A stretch of DNA of 40,235 bases from Oscillospiraceae bacterium (GTDB taxonomy: Bacteria; Bacillota; Clostridia; Oscillospirales; Oscillospiraceae): contig JALFTG010000004.1 of the NCBI GenBank assembly GCA_022779345.1, positions 1-40,235 of the forward strand, read 5' to 3'. A model generated the notes under the pieces. It did not search any database. It was not told where the DNA came from and saw only the letters and a program-made list of their open reading frames with translations. Shown in pieces: positions 25,524 through 33,583 of this stretch. The first letter of the stretch is position 1, and the number at the start of each line of letters is the position of its first letter. The position numbers and the translations under genes were made by a program.

Positions 25524-25793
25524 TTACAGAACTTCCACGGACAAAATGCGCCCGGTGATCACCAGATCGTTCCGGTCCATGGCCCGCAGCTGCAATTCCG
25601 TGCCGTGGATCCGTACCCGGATGCGGCCCCCGGCCACCTCCACGGTGTCCTCTCCGTATTCCAGCAGGCCCCGGTGGTTCTCCACCAGCACCCGGCTGCG
25701 GCCGGTGATGGTGATCCGGGGCATCCCCGCCACGGCTTCCGGGGGCAGTTCGAACCGCTCCGCGGTCTCCTCCGGCAGGTCTCTCCATTTCAT
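25524..25793 (-). CDS. yqfC: sporulation protein YqfC (YabP family)
   Basis: An 89-residue YabP/YqfC family protein. The family core is plain: ITITGRSRVLVENHRGLLEYG, then a beta-rich second half with IRVRIHGTELQLRAMDRNDLVITG. In Bacillus yqfC is read with yqfD under the mother-cell factor sigma-E. The start is set at the ATG 25793 (MKWRDL), with GGGGGTG upstream; the track start at 25808 is a GTG. It is the first gene of the long minus-strand operon and diverges from the ylbJ-like gene. Confidence 0.9.
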   Translation of the reverse strand: MKWRDLPEETAERFELPPEAVAGMPRITITGRSRVLVENHRGLLEYGEDTVEVAGGRIRVRIHGTELQLRAMDRNDLVITGRILSVEVL

Positions 25794-25894
25794 ATCCAAC
25801 ACCCCCACAGGGGAAATTTATGCACTTCCGGGAAAAATTAGCCCTGCGGCGTCATACTGTAAAAAAGACAACTTGTACCCGGGGAGGAATACCG

Positions 25895-26872
25895 ATGAAA
25901 CAGACTGAGACCATCCGGGCATGGCTGCCCCTCATCGCCGTACTGACGGTGCTGGGGGCCATGCTGTGCCATTCCGATGCCGCCATGGAGGGGGCAAAAG
26001 CGGGACTGGGCGTGTGCGCGGACATGATTGTTCCCTCGCTGTTCCCGTTTTTTGTATTCTCCTTTTTGCTGAACGGTCTGGGGCTGTCCGCCTATCTGGG
26101 CCGGGTGCTGGAGCCGGTGATGAAAACCCTGTTCGGCGTCAGTGGGGCCGGGGCCTCCGCCTTTGTCATCGGCGTCACCGGGGGCTACCCCCTGGGAGCG
26201 TCCTGCATCGCCGATCTGAAGCGCCGGGGCGATATCACGGAGGCGGACGGGAACCGGCTGCTCACCTTCTGCAACAATTCCGGCCCGGCCTTCATCATCG
26301 GCGCCGCCGGGGTGGGCATCTTCCGGTCCGGGGCCGTGGGACTGGCCCTGTACGGCGTCCATGTGCTGGCCGCCCTGATCACGGGTCTGTTTCTGTCCGG
26401 AAAGCGGTGCACGGACCGCTCCTCCCCCCGGGTGTGCATTGAGAGCGTGTCCCTGTCCCGGGCGCTGCCGGAGGCCATCCGCTCCGCCGTGCGGCAGATT
26501 CTCACCGTGTGCGGCTTTGTGGTCACCTTCAGCACCCTCACTTATCTGCTGGATGACATGGGAGTGTTCTCCGCCATTTACGGCCGCATCGCCGCCTTCA
26601 CCGGCTATGAACTGCGACTGACCCGGGCGTTTCTGACCGGGATTCTGGAACTGGGCTGCGGCGTGGGCGCGCTGGCGGGCGCGGCGGTGACGCCGGTGAA
26701 TCTGGCGGTGTGCGCCTTCCTCATCGGATTCGGGGGCATCTCCGTGGCCATGCAGACCGCTGCCGTGCTGGACGGGACCAATATAAAAGTCTCCCGACAT
26801 CTCGTCGGGAGACTGCTGAACGGAAGTATTTCCGCTTTTTTGATTTATACGCTGGGGTCGGCCGTCCTGTGA
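25895..26872 (+). CDS. YlbJ-like sporulation integral membrane protein (nucleoside-recognition/Gate domain)
   Basis: A 325-residue polytopic membrane protein with about eight hydrophobic segments. The first half holds MIVPSLFPFFVFSFLL and a glycine-rich GVTGGYPLGA; later come FCNNSGPAFIIGAAGVG and, near the end, a second Gate-type repeat. This layout is that of YlbJ/SpmA-type Gate proteins. In Bacillus ylbJ is sigma-E dependent and needed for spore cortex; here it sits opposite yqfC, which fits a sporulation role. The substrate is unknown. The ATG at 25895 has GGGGAGG; the track start at 25820 has no ribosome site. Its last 85 bases contain a terminator for the converging gene. Confidence 0.82.
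   Translation: MKQTETIRAWLPLIAVLTVLGAMLCHSDAAMEGAKAGLGVCADMIVPSLFPFFVFSFLLNGLGLSAYLGRVLEPVMKTLFGVSGAGASAFVIGVTGGYPLGASCIADLKRRGDITEADGNRLLTFCNNSGPAFIIGAAGVGIFRSGAVGLALYGVHVLAALITGLFLSGKRCTDRSSPRVCIESVSLSRALPEAIRSAVRQILTVCGFVVTFSTLTYLLDDMGVFSAIYGRIAAFTGYELRLTRAFLTGILELGCGVGALAGAAVTPVNLAVCAFLIGFGGISVAMQTAAVLDGTNIKVSRHLVGRLLNGSISAFLIYTLGSAVL
26782..26814 (-). terminator. terminator of the minus-strand gene, inside the ylbJ-like coding end
   Basis: A perfect 11-bp stem (AGTCTCCCGAC 26788-26798, GTCGGGAGACT 26804-26814, 5-nt loop). On the minus strand it is followed by TTTATATT. It lies 65 bp after the stop of the 26879-27490 gene, within codons of the plus-strand neighbour. Confidence 0.8.
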
Positions 26873-26878
26873 CGGGCA

Positions 26879-27490
26879 TTACGGTGCCAGCAGTGGATCG
26901 GTCAGGAAATCTGCGAAAGCCGCCTGATCGCCGAACACCTGATGGAAGGCACCGGCAAATTCCTGCCCGGATAACTCCCCGGTGAACGCACTGTCCCAAA
27001 GTTCCCGGAACCACAAAAGCTCCGCTTTCGCCTGCAAAAGGGCTTCCCGGAATCCGTCATCCCCTTCGGCTTCTCCGGTGATGTACGGGCCCAGCGCCTC
27101 ATTCAGACGCAGAAGTCCCTGCCGGGTCCAGGAAACGGCGTCCCCGGATTCATCCCGGACAGTAGTGCCCGCACAGGTTTCGAAATACCGCACATAAGTC
27201 TGCACCGTTCCCAGACTGTCGGCACAGTCCTGGGTCCAGTAAGCCAGAGCGAGCAGACAGTCCCGCTGCCCGGTGACTGTTTCCGCATCCACCGCACGGT
27301 CGATGAGGTCACGCATCATGTCCAGACACACCGAGATATGCTCCGCATTGGTTCCGGAGCTTTCCGCCCAGTCCGCCAGTGCGCTCTGAAACCGGTATTC
27401 CCGGACGGCCCGCCGGCCGGGGAACACCGCCAGCAGCACGGCAGCGATGAGAATCACAATCAGGACAACCCGCTTTTTAGGGGATTTCAT
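26879..27490 (-). CDS. hypothetical exported or membrane-anchored protein
   Basis: A 203-residue protein I do not recognise. The basic start MKSPKKRVVLIVILIAAVLLAVF is a transmembrane anchor or uncleaved signal, with no lipobox. The rest is mostly helical and acidic, with tryptophans in pairs (LAYWTQDCADS, ELLWFRELWDS) and three cysteines in the outer part. AGGAGG precedes the ATG. It lies 15 bp after the second chromate-transporter gene, so it is probably the last gene of that operon, and it has its own terminator. Confidence 0.7.
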   Translation of the reverse strand: MKSPKKRVVLIVILIAAVLLAVFPGRRAVREYRFQSALADWAESSGTNAEHISVCLDMMRDLIDRAVDAETVTGQRDCLLALAYWTQDCADSLGTVQTYVRYFETCAGTTVRDESGDAVSWTRQGLLRLNEALGPYITGEAEGDDGFREALLQAKAELLWFRELWDSAFTGELSGQEFAGAFHQVFGDQAAFADFLTDPLLAP

Positions 27491-27505
27491 TGCAACCTCC
27501 TGTTC

Positions 27506-28105
27506 TCAGGCGCCGGCGAAACGGAACACCGCGCCCACCACGGCGGAGGCCAGGATCATGACGATGGGGTGCAAATCCTTGACCTTTGGCACCCACCGGG
27601 TGCATACCAGCAGCACGGCCGCCAATGCCAGACATTTCCACCGGAACAGGTCCGCCACATTCCCTGTTGCGGCGAACAGCTCCGTATTCAACAGGGACAG
27701 GATCACCACAGACATGCCCGCCGCGGCGATCAGCCCCACAGAGCAGGGACGCAGGCCGTAGAATACGGCGTCCACATACCGGTTCTGGCGGAAGGCCTGA
27801 AGGAACCGGGCAACAATCAGGATGATGATCACCGAGGGCGTCACCAGACCCACCGTGGCGATGACGGCACCGGGAACACCGGCGGTGGTAAAGCCCACAT
27901 AGGTGGCCATGTTCACGCCGATGGGACCGGGGGTGGACTCACCCACGGCGATCATGTCCGCCAGCTGCCCGGCGGTGAACCAGCCGGTGCGCTGGGACAT
28001 ATCGGTCAGAAACGGGATGGTGGCCATGCCGCCGCCCACGGCGAACAGGCCGGTTTTGAAAAATTCATAAAACAGCCGGAGATACAGCAGCAGTGTTTCA
28101 CTCAT
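27506..28105 (-). CDS. chromate transporter, short-chain subunit 2
   Basis: A 199-residue single-domain member of the chromate ion transporter (CHR) family, with six or so hydrophobic helices. The family block FAVGGGMATIPFL and STPGPIGVNMATYVGF are clear. Short CHR proteins come as adjacent pairs and work together as inner-membrane transporters. The real substrate in anaerobes is not certain, so chromate is only the family name. It overlaps its partner by 8 bp. Confidence 0.9.
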   Translation of the reverse strand: MSETLLLYLRLFYEFFKTGLFAVGGGMATIPFLTDMSQRTGWFTAGQLADMIAVGESTPGPIGVNMATYVGFTTAGVPGAVIATVGLVTPSVIIILIVARFLQAFRQNRYVDAVFYGLRPCSVGLIAAAGMSVVILSLLNTELFAATGNVADLFRWKCLALAAVLLVCTRWVPKVKDLHPIVMILASAVVGAVFRFAGA

Positions 28106-28643
28106 GCTTCCGCACCCCCAGAACCGTCAGCAGAATGCCCGCCGCGGCGGTGATGATCACGAAAATCACCGGGGAGACATCCAGCAGCAGACTCAGGAGA
28201 AACACCGCCAGAAACAGCAGCAGGGACCATTTGTCCACCACGGCGTTTTTCCACAGCTTCACCACCGCATTGAACACCAGCACACACACGCATACCCGGA
28301 TCCCAGCAAAGGCGTTCTGCACCACCGCCAGATGGGAGAAATTGGTGAGAACCCCGGCGATGGCGGTGATGATCACCAGGGAGGGGAACACGATGCCCAG
28401 GGTTGCCACGATGCCGCCCAGGTTCCCGGCCTGCTTCTGGCCGATGAAGGTGGCGGTATTCACGGCGATAACGCCGGGTGTGCATTGGCCCACGGCATAA
28501 TAGTCCATCAGTTCCTCGCTGGTGGCCCAGCCCTTGCCGTCCACCACCTCACGCTCCAGAATGGGGAGCATGGCGTATCCGCCGCCGAAGGTCATGACGC
28601 CGACCCTGGCAAAGGTGAGGAACAGATCCAGATATTGATTCAT
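28098..28643 (-). CDS. chromate transporter, short-chain subunit 1
   Basis: A 181-residue partner of the next gene. MTFGGGYAMLPIL and CTPGVIAVNTATFIG are the same two family blocks, with different sequence, so the pair is an old split rather than a fresh duplication. The ATG overlaps the phosphohexomutase stop as ATGA. There is no strong ribosome site, so translation probably depends on coupling. Confidence 0.9.
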   Translation of the reverse strand: MNQYLDLFLTFARVGVMTFGGGYAMLPILEREVVDGKGWATSEELMDYYAVGQCTPGVIAVNTATFIGQKQAGNLGGIVATLGIVFPSLVIITAIAGVLTNFSHLAVVQNAFAGIRVCVCVLVFNAVVKLWKNAVVDKWSLLLFLAVFLLSLLLDVSPVIFVIITAAAGILLTVLGVRKHE

Positions 28644-30373
28644 CGTTTCAGAGACTCCGCATACTCCACAAATTTGTCAACCTTGCCCCGGCATTCGTCC
28701 ATGCTCTCGCCCCGGGCCAGGATATACACCTTGATCTTCGGCTCAGTGCCGGAGGGACGGACAATGAAGGAGGTGCCGTCGCCCAGCTCAAAATACAGCA
28801 CATTGGAGCCCTTCATTTCCATGGTCTCCATGTTGCCCAGACCGGTGACATACACACTGCCGTCCTGATAATCCCGCATCCGCAGAACCTTTTCCCCGCC
28901 GATGACTTTGGGGGGATCCTTCCGCAGGTCGGCCATGATGGCCTGCATATTCTTCAGACCGTCCAGGCCGGGCATCACCAGGTTGATGGTCTTTTCGGCG
29001 AAGCAGCCGTATTTCTCATACAGGGCGTCCATAGCCTGCTTCAGGGTCATGCCCTTGTCGTAGTAGTAAGCGGCCATTTCCGCCACCATGACGGAGGCGG
29101 TCACGGCGTCCTTGTCCCGGACGAAGTCGCCCAGCAAATAGCCGTAGCTCTCCTCATAGGCCATGATGCACTTATAGGTGCCCTCCCGCTCGAATTTGGC
29201 GATGCGCTCGGCCATGAACTTGAAGCCGGTGAAGGTCTCCTCCATGTGCACGCCGTTGGCCTCGCATACCACACGGGCCATCTCCGTGGTCACGATAGTC
29301 TTCAGGGCGGCGGCATTCTCCGGCAGGGTGCCGGCGGCCTTCCGGGCGGTGATGATGTAGTCCAGCAGCAGCACGCCCATCTGGTTGCCGGTGATGGGGA
29401 TGAACTGACCGTTCTCGTCCCGGACCATGACGCCGATGCGGTCGGAATCCGGGTCGGTGCCGATGATCAGGTCGCTGCCCTTCTCATTGGCCAGGTCGAT
29501 GGCCAGATAGAAGCCCTCGGGATTTTCCGGGTTGGGGCTGGCCACCGTGGGGAAGGTGCCGTCGGGGACCATCTGGGCCTCCACGGGGAACAGGTGTTTG
29601 ATGCCCAGCCGGTGCAGGGCTTCGGGCACCAGGATGCGTCCGGCGCCGTGGAAGGGAGTATAGACGATCTTCAGGTCGTCCGCCACTTTCTGCACCACTT
29701 CCCTGTTGATGGCCTGACCCAGGGCGCAGGCCAAAAACTCGTTGTCCGTCTCCTCGCCCATGAAGGTGACCATGCCGGCCTGCAGGGCCTCGTCAAAGGG
29801 CATGGTTTTGATGTCGTTGAAGATGTCGATCTTCTCCATCTCCGCGGCAATGGCGGCGGCGTGCTGGGGCGGCAGCTGGGCGCCGTCGGACCAGTAGACC
29901 TTATAGCCGTTGTATTCCTTGGGGTTGTGGCTGGCCGTGATGTTCAGTCCGGCGATGGTGCCGTACCGGATCACGGCAAAGCTCAGTTCGGGGGTGGGGC
30001 GCATACCGTCGGTGATGCGCACCTTGATGCCGTTGGCCGCCATGACGCCGGCAGCCTCCCGGGCAAAGGTCTCGCTGTTCACCCGGCAGTCATAGGCGAT
30101 GGCCACGCCTCTCTCGCAGGCGTCGCCGCCTTCCGCCTTGATCACATTGGCGAAGGCCTGGGTGGCATGACGGATGATGTGCACATTCATCCGGTGCAGA
30201 CCCACGGCCATCTCCCCCCGCAGGCCGGCGGTGCCGAACTCCAGGGGAGCGAAGAAGCGGCTCTCGATTTCCTTGTCGTCGTTTTCGATGGACTTCAGTT
30301 CCTGCCATTCCGCTTCGCTGAGAGCGGGACTGTCCATCCAGCGCTGGTACTCTTCCTTATAGGTTCTCATCAT
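28640..30373 (-). CDS. phosphoglucomutase/phosphomannomutase
   Basis: A 577-residue alpha-D-phosphohexomutase that interconverts hexose 1- and 6-phosphates. Domain marks in order are GTAGLRGEM (about 47-55), the phosphoserine loop TASHNP (S148), the metal loop GTDPDSDRIG, the sugar-binding EESYGYLLGDFVRDKD, and the phosphate loop RPSGTEPKIKVY. The length is that of the long PGM/PgcA group. Glucose versus mannose preference cannot be read off. GGGAGG precedes the ATG pair at 30373. It overlaps the upstream small gene by 17 bp. Confidence 0.96.
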   Translation of the reverse strand: MMRTYKEEYQRWMDSPALSEAEWQELKSIENDDKEIESRFFAPLEFGTAGLRGEMAVGLHRMNVHIIRHATQAFANVIKAEGGDACERGVAIAYDCRVNSETFAREAAGVMAANGIKVRITDGMRPTPELSFAVIRYGTIAGLNITASHNPKEYNGYKVYWSDGAQLPPQHAAAIAAEMEKIDIFNDIKTMPFDEALQAGMVTFMGEETDNEFLACALGQAINREVVQKVADDLKIVYTPFHGAGRILVPEALHRLGIKHLFPVEAQMVPDGTFPTVASPNPENPEGFYLAIDLANEKGSDLIIGTDPDSDRIGVMVRDENGQFIPITGNQMGVLLLDYIITARKAAGTLPENAAALKTIVTTEMARVVCEANGVHMEETFTGFKFMAERIAKFEREGTYKCIMAYEESYGYLLGDFVRDKDAVTASVMVAEMAAYYYDKGMTLKQAMDALYEKYGCFAEKTINLVMPGLDGLKNMQAIMADLRKDPPKVIGGEKVLRMRDYQDGSVYVTGLGNMETMEMKGSNVLYFELGDGTSFIVRPSGTEPKIKVYILARGESMDECRGKVDKFVEYAESLKR

Positions 30374-30671
30374 CGCTGTCCTCCCTCAATAATGATTTCG
30401 CGTCCTCGTACATGGATTCCGGCACGAACAGGTCCGCTCCGGTGACGCTGACGCCCATGATGATTTCTCCAAAATCTCCGTCATTGGAATTGCGCTGCAC
30501 ACAGGGGATGCCAAAGGAGCGGAGCATATTCATGCGGATGACATCCGCCATGTTGTCCCCCTCGCTGTGGCACAGAAAGACCGGCGGTTCCAGACTGCCG
30601 TCCTCCAGCCGGGGCCAGGCTGCCAGCGTGTCTCCCATGGACCGGCGGCCCCATTTTCCTTTTCCGAACAT
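30357..30671 (-). CDS. small DUF2007-like protein
   Basis: A 104-residue soluble protein. After a short tail come FLCHSEGDNMADVIRMNML, SFGIPCVQRN, then IIMGVSVTGADLFVPESMYEDAKSLL. This alternation resembles the DUF2007 putative signal-transducing fold: a residue-swapping helix, a GIPC strand, then L-x-V-x-x-x-x-x-x-A-x-x-L. The match is by eye only. GAGGTG precedes the ATG at 30671. It reads into the phosphohexomutase with a 17-bp overlap and follows the hairpin element B. Confidence 0.7.
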   Translation of the reverse strand: MFGKGKWGRRSMGDTLAAWPRLEDGSLEPPVFLCHSEGDNMADVIRMNMLRSFGIPCVQRNSNDGDFGEIIMGVSVTGADLFVPESMYEDAKSLLREDSDDENL

Positions 30672-30705
30672 ACGCTCACCTCAAAATCTAGTCGCTTTGC
30701 AATCG

Positions 30706-30862
30706 CTTCACAGAATTTGTGCCGCAGGCACAAAGAAAATCAAATCCGTTTTTTTGTGCGGCTTCGCTGTGCTAAAAACACTTCCCGGCCAATGGAGTGT
30801 GCGAGCGAAGCGAGTGCATGGAATGGCCGCATCCCCTCATTCAAACCGGAAGGTTTGAATGA
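30706..30862. repeat. dispersed three-hairpin intergenic element, copy B
   Basis: About 157 bp filling the gap between the 30357-30671 gene and rlmH. Hairpin 1 is TTTGTGCC / GGCACAAA (30716-30734). Hairpin 2 runs 30748-30779, from GTTTTTT to AAAAAC with several G-U pairs. A GCGAGCGAAGCG core follows, then hairpin 3, TCATTCAAACC / GGTTTGAATGA (30837-30862), which ends one base before the rlmH stop. The order and joining sequence match copy C; the stems differ but still pair. Nothing else is seen in 30672-30863. Confidence 0.85.
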
Positions 30863-30863
30863 C

Positions 30864-31346
30864 TTATTTATGGTATTTCCGTCCGGCGTTGATGGTGAAC
30901 GCCCGGTAGATCTGCTCGGCCAGCATCACCCTTGCCAGGTGATGGGGAAAGGTCATATCCGACATGGACAGCCGGAAGTCCGCCCGGCGCTTCACATCCG
31001 GGTGCAGTCCGTTGGAACTGCCGATCACAAAGCACACCTTGCTGGTGCCGGACAACGCCCGCTCCGCCAGCAGGGACGCCAGGCCCTCGCTGGACAGCTT
31101 CTTTCCCTCCACACACAGGGCGATCACATAGGCCCCGGCGGGGATCTTTTCCAGGATATCCGCCGCCTCCCGGGCCAGGGCGGCCTGGATTTCTTTTTCC
31201 CCGGGGTCGTCCCCGGTTTTCACTTCCGGGATCTCCGCGGTCTCGAATTTACAGAAGGCCGCCAAGCGCTTTTCATACTCCCGGAAGGCCTCGATATAGA
31301 ATTTTTCCCGCATCCGTCCGGCGCAGATCAGCTTTACCGTGAGCAT
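30864..31346 (-). CDS. rlmH: RlmH, 23S rRNA pseudouridine-1915 N3-methyltransferase
   Basis: A 160-residue SPOUT-class methyltransferase acting on helix 69 of 23S rRNA. The SAM knot region reads FVIGSSNGL, where most relatives have IGGSxG. The ending HHLARVMLAEQIYRAFTINAGRKYHK is fully typical. GGAGGAGG precedes the ATG, which overlaps walJ by 13 bp. rlmH follows walJ in many Firmicutes, which supports reading the upstream genes as a wal operon. Confidence 0.97.
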   Translation of the reverse strand: MLTVKLICAGRMREKFYIEAFREYEKRLAAFCKFETAEIPEVKTGDDPGEKEIQAALAREAADILEKIPAGAYVIALCVEGKKLSSEGLASLLAERALSGTSKVCFVIGSSNGLHPDVKRRADFRLSMSDMTFPHHLARVMLAEQIYRAFTINAGRKYHK

Positions 31347-32131
31347 GGCGTCCTCCTCCCCACCGGGATGGTGAGACAGCCCTCCGCCGGAGCGGCGGCC
31401 AGATATGTATCCCCGTGCCCGGACCGGTTCAGGGCTTCGGCCACGGTGTCATACGCCAGCCGGGGCGTGTTGTTTTCCTTACTGATATGGCCCAGCACGA
31501 ACTGCTCCGTGCCGTGCTCCGCCAGCGTCACCGCCAGGCGGGCGCAGGCATGGTTGGACAGGTGTCCGTTGTCCGACAGAATCCGCCGCTTCAGGGGCAC
31601 GGGGTACGGCCCCAGCTTCAGCATCTCCTCATCGTGGTTGGCCTCAATGACCACCGCGTCGGCGTCGGTGAGATAGTCCAGCACCACATCCGTCACATGG
31701 CCCAGGTCCGTGCACAGGCAGAAGGTGTGCGTCCCGTCCTCCAGACGGTAGCCCACGCTCTGGGGCGTGTCATGGGGCGTGGGGAACGCAGTGAAGCGCA
31801 GATCCCCCAGGGTGATCTCCGTCTCCACCGGGATGGGATTCAGCTTTCCGTCGCTCTCCGGCAGCATCCCCCACAGGCGGGACGCCACGGTGCGGGGGGC
31901 AAACAGAGGGATATCCGTGCGCTTCAGCAGGGTTTTCAGGCCCCTGATGTGGTCGGAATGTTCATGGGTGATGAGGATGCCGTCGATGTCCTCCGGCGTG
32001 CAGCCGTTCATCCCCAGGTATTGTCTGATTTTCAGAAAGGAGATCCCCGCGTCAATGAGCAGGCGGGTCTCCCCGGCGGTCACCAGGGCACAGTTGCCCG
32101 AGGAGCCGCTGGCAAAGGTGGTGACTTCCAT
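31334..32131 (-). CDS. walJ: WalJ (YycJ) metallo-beta-lactamase fold hydrolase
   Basis: A 265-residue MBL-fold protein. FASGSSGNCALV and the metal motif THEHSDHIRGL (55-65: H56, H58, D60, H61) are those of YycJ/WalJ. Later metal ligands fit CTDLGHVT, IEANHD and SDNGHLSN. WalJ is linked to coordination of replication, repair and cell division with the WalRK system; its substrate is not settled, though a nuclease is likely. Its start shares one base with the murA stop (TGATG). Confidence 0.93.
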   Translation of the reverse strand: MEVTTFASGSSGNCALVTAGETRLLIDAGISFLKIRQYLGMNGCTPEDIDGILITHEHSDHIRGLKTLLKRTDIPLFAPRTVASRLWGMLPESDGKLNPIPVETEITLGDLRFTAFPTPHDTPQSVGYRLEDGTHTFCLCTDLGHVTDVVLDYLTDADAVVIEANHDEEMLKLGPYPVPLKRRILSDNGHLSNHACARLAVTLAEHGTEQFVLGHISKENNTPRLAYDTVAEALNRSGHGDTYLAAAPAEGCLTIPVGRRTPCSR

Positions 32132-33432
32132 CAGTCACAGAAGATGGCGGCACAGCCGTGGACCGGGTCGCAGTCGGTGACCCGGCGGATGTCCGCACCC
32201 AGGCCGCTGAGCTTGCCCACAAAGTCCTCATAGCCCCGCTCGATATAGTGGATGTCCTCCACCAGGGTCTTGCCCTCCGCGCACAGACCGGCCACCACAA
32301 CGGCCGCGCCCGCCCGCAGATCACAGGCCCGCACATTCGTTCCGTGGAATCCGCCCACGCCCTCGATGATGGCGGTGCGGCCGTCCACCTGGACCTCCGC
32401 ACCCATGCGGCGCAGCTCGTCCATATATTTGAACCGGTTGTCGTAAATGCCCTCGCTGATGACGCTGGTTCCCTCCGCCAGGCACAGCAGCACGCCCATC
32501 ATGGGCTGCATATCCGTGGGGAAGCCGGGATAGGGCTGGGTCTTGATGTTGGTGCTCCGCAGCCTGCCCGTGCGCCGGACCAGCACTGCGTCGCCGTATT
32601 CCTCCACGGTAGCGCCGCACTCCCGGAGCTTGGCGCTGATGCACTCCAGATGCCGGGGGATCACATTCTTCACCAGCACTTCCCCGCCGGTGGCCGCGGC
32701 AGCGCACATGAAGGTGCCCGCCTCGATCTGGTCGGGAATGATGGTATAGGTGCCCCCGTGAAGCCGGGTGACGCCGTTGATGCGGATGCTGTCCGTGCCC
32801 GCTCCCCGGATGTCGGCACCCATGGAGTTCAGGAAATTGGCCAGGTCCACAATATGAGGTTCTCTGGCGGCGTTCTCAATGACCGTCTTGCCCTTTGCCA
32901 TGCAGGCGGCCAGCATGATGTTCATGGTGGCGCCCACGGACACCTTGTCCAGATAGATCTTGGCCCCCACCAGGCCGTTTTCCCCGGCGTTGGCGTAAAT
33001 AAAGCCGTTTTCCACCAGGACGCTGGCACCCAGGGCCGTCATGCCCTTGATGTGCTGGTCGATGGGCCGCACGCCGAAGTTGCAGCCGCCGGGCATGGTG
33101 GTTTTGGCCGTGCCGAACCGGCCCAGCATGGCCCCGATGAGATAGTAGGATGCGCGGATCTTCCGCATCAGTTCAAAGGGGGCATCCTGGAAATGCACAT
33201 CCGTACAGTCGATTTCCACGGTGCTCTTGTCGATATGCCGGATCCCGGCCCCCAGTTCCCGCAGGATGGTGAGCAGCATCTCCACATCACTGATCTGGGG
33301 CAGGTTTTCCAGCCGGCAGACGCCGTCCACCATCAGTGCGGCGGGGATGATGGCCACGGCCGCGTTTTTTGCGCCGCTGATCGCCACTTCACCGTGCAGG
33401 GGCGGGCCGCCCTGAATCAAATATTTTTCCAA
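32131..33432 (-). CDS. murA: UDP-N-acetylglucosamine 1-carboxyvinyltransferase, second copy
   Basis: A 433-residue MurA paralogue of the first copy. GEVAISGAKNAAVAI and MPGGCNFGVRPIDQHI are present, with the catalytic cysteine at about C117. The start is a TTG at 33432 (MEKYLIQGG) with GGTGA upstream; no ATG is near and the N-terminus is right for the family. It has its own promoter and a structured leader, and it lies inside the wal group between walI and walJ. In Firmicutes one MurA (MurAA) is usually the main enzyme and the other (MurAB/MurZ) conditional; which this is cannot be decided here. Confidence 0.95.
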   Translation of the reverse strand: MEKYLIQGGPPLHGEVAISGAKNAAVAIIPAALMVDGVCRLENLPQISDVEMLLTILRELGAGIRHIDKSTVEIDCTDVHFQDAPFELMRKIRASYYLIGAMLGRFGTAKTTMPGGCNFGVRPIDQHIKGMTALGASVLVENGFIYANAGENGLVGAKIYLDKVSVGATMNIMLAACMAKGKTVIENAAREPHIVDLANFLNSMGADIRGAGTDSIRINGVTRLHGGTYTIIPDQIEAGTFMCAAAATGGEVLVKNVIPRHLECISAKLRECGATVEEYGDAVLVRRTGRLRSTNIKTQPYPGFPTDMQPMMGVLLCLAEGTSVISEGIYDNRFKYMDELRRMGAEVQVDGRTAIIEGVGGFHGTNVRACDLRAGAAVVVAGLCAEGKTLVEDIHYIERGYEDFVGKLSGLGADIRRVTDCDPVHGCAAIFCD

Positions 33433-33472
33433 AATTTCACCAACTCATTTATACAGTTCTATCGAAAATCCG

Positions 33473-33500
33473 CCCGTTTCCGGACGGGAAACAGTTCCCG
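33473..33500 (-). promoter_or_regulatory. mutually exclusive hairpins in the murA(2) leader
   Basis: Hairpin b CGGGAA / TTCCCG (33485-33500) and hairpin c CCCGT / ACGGG (33473-33488) share bases 33485-33488, so only one can form. On the minus strand hairpin c is followed by CGGATTTTCG, a weak U-run. This is the layout of an attenuator, or of a leaky walI terminator. The stems are short. Confidence 0.4.
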
Positions 33501-33539
33501 CAAGGGTAGTTTGCCCAATTCAATGGGTACTAACGATTC

Positions 33540-33568
33540 AATATACCACGGATATCAGGAAAAATCAA
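33540..33568 (-). promoter_or_regulatory. candidate sigma-A promoter for murA(2)-walJ-rlmH
   Basis: On the minus strand, TTGATT (33563-33568), 17 bp, TATATT (33540-33545). It lies just after the walI stop and would give a leader of about 100 nt before the TTG start. Confidence 0.6.
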
Positions 33569-33583
33569 TCATTTCCCGTCAGG

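Noticed and set aside
24277-25788. 503-residue version of YqfD
   Set aside because: The first 92 residues are an out-of-frame copy of yqfC with Gly/Arg/His-rich shadow composition. The ATG at 25512 has a strong ribosome site.
27506-28643. Broken full-length chromate transporter split by a frameshift
   Set aside because: Each half has its own complete family blocks, start and proper 8-bp overlap, as in the known short-chain paired form.
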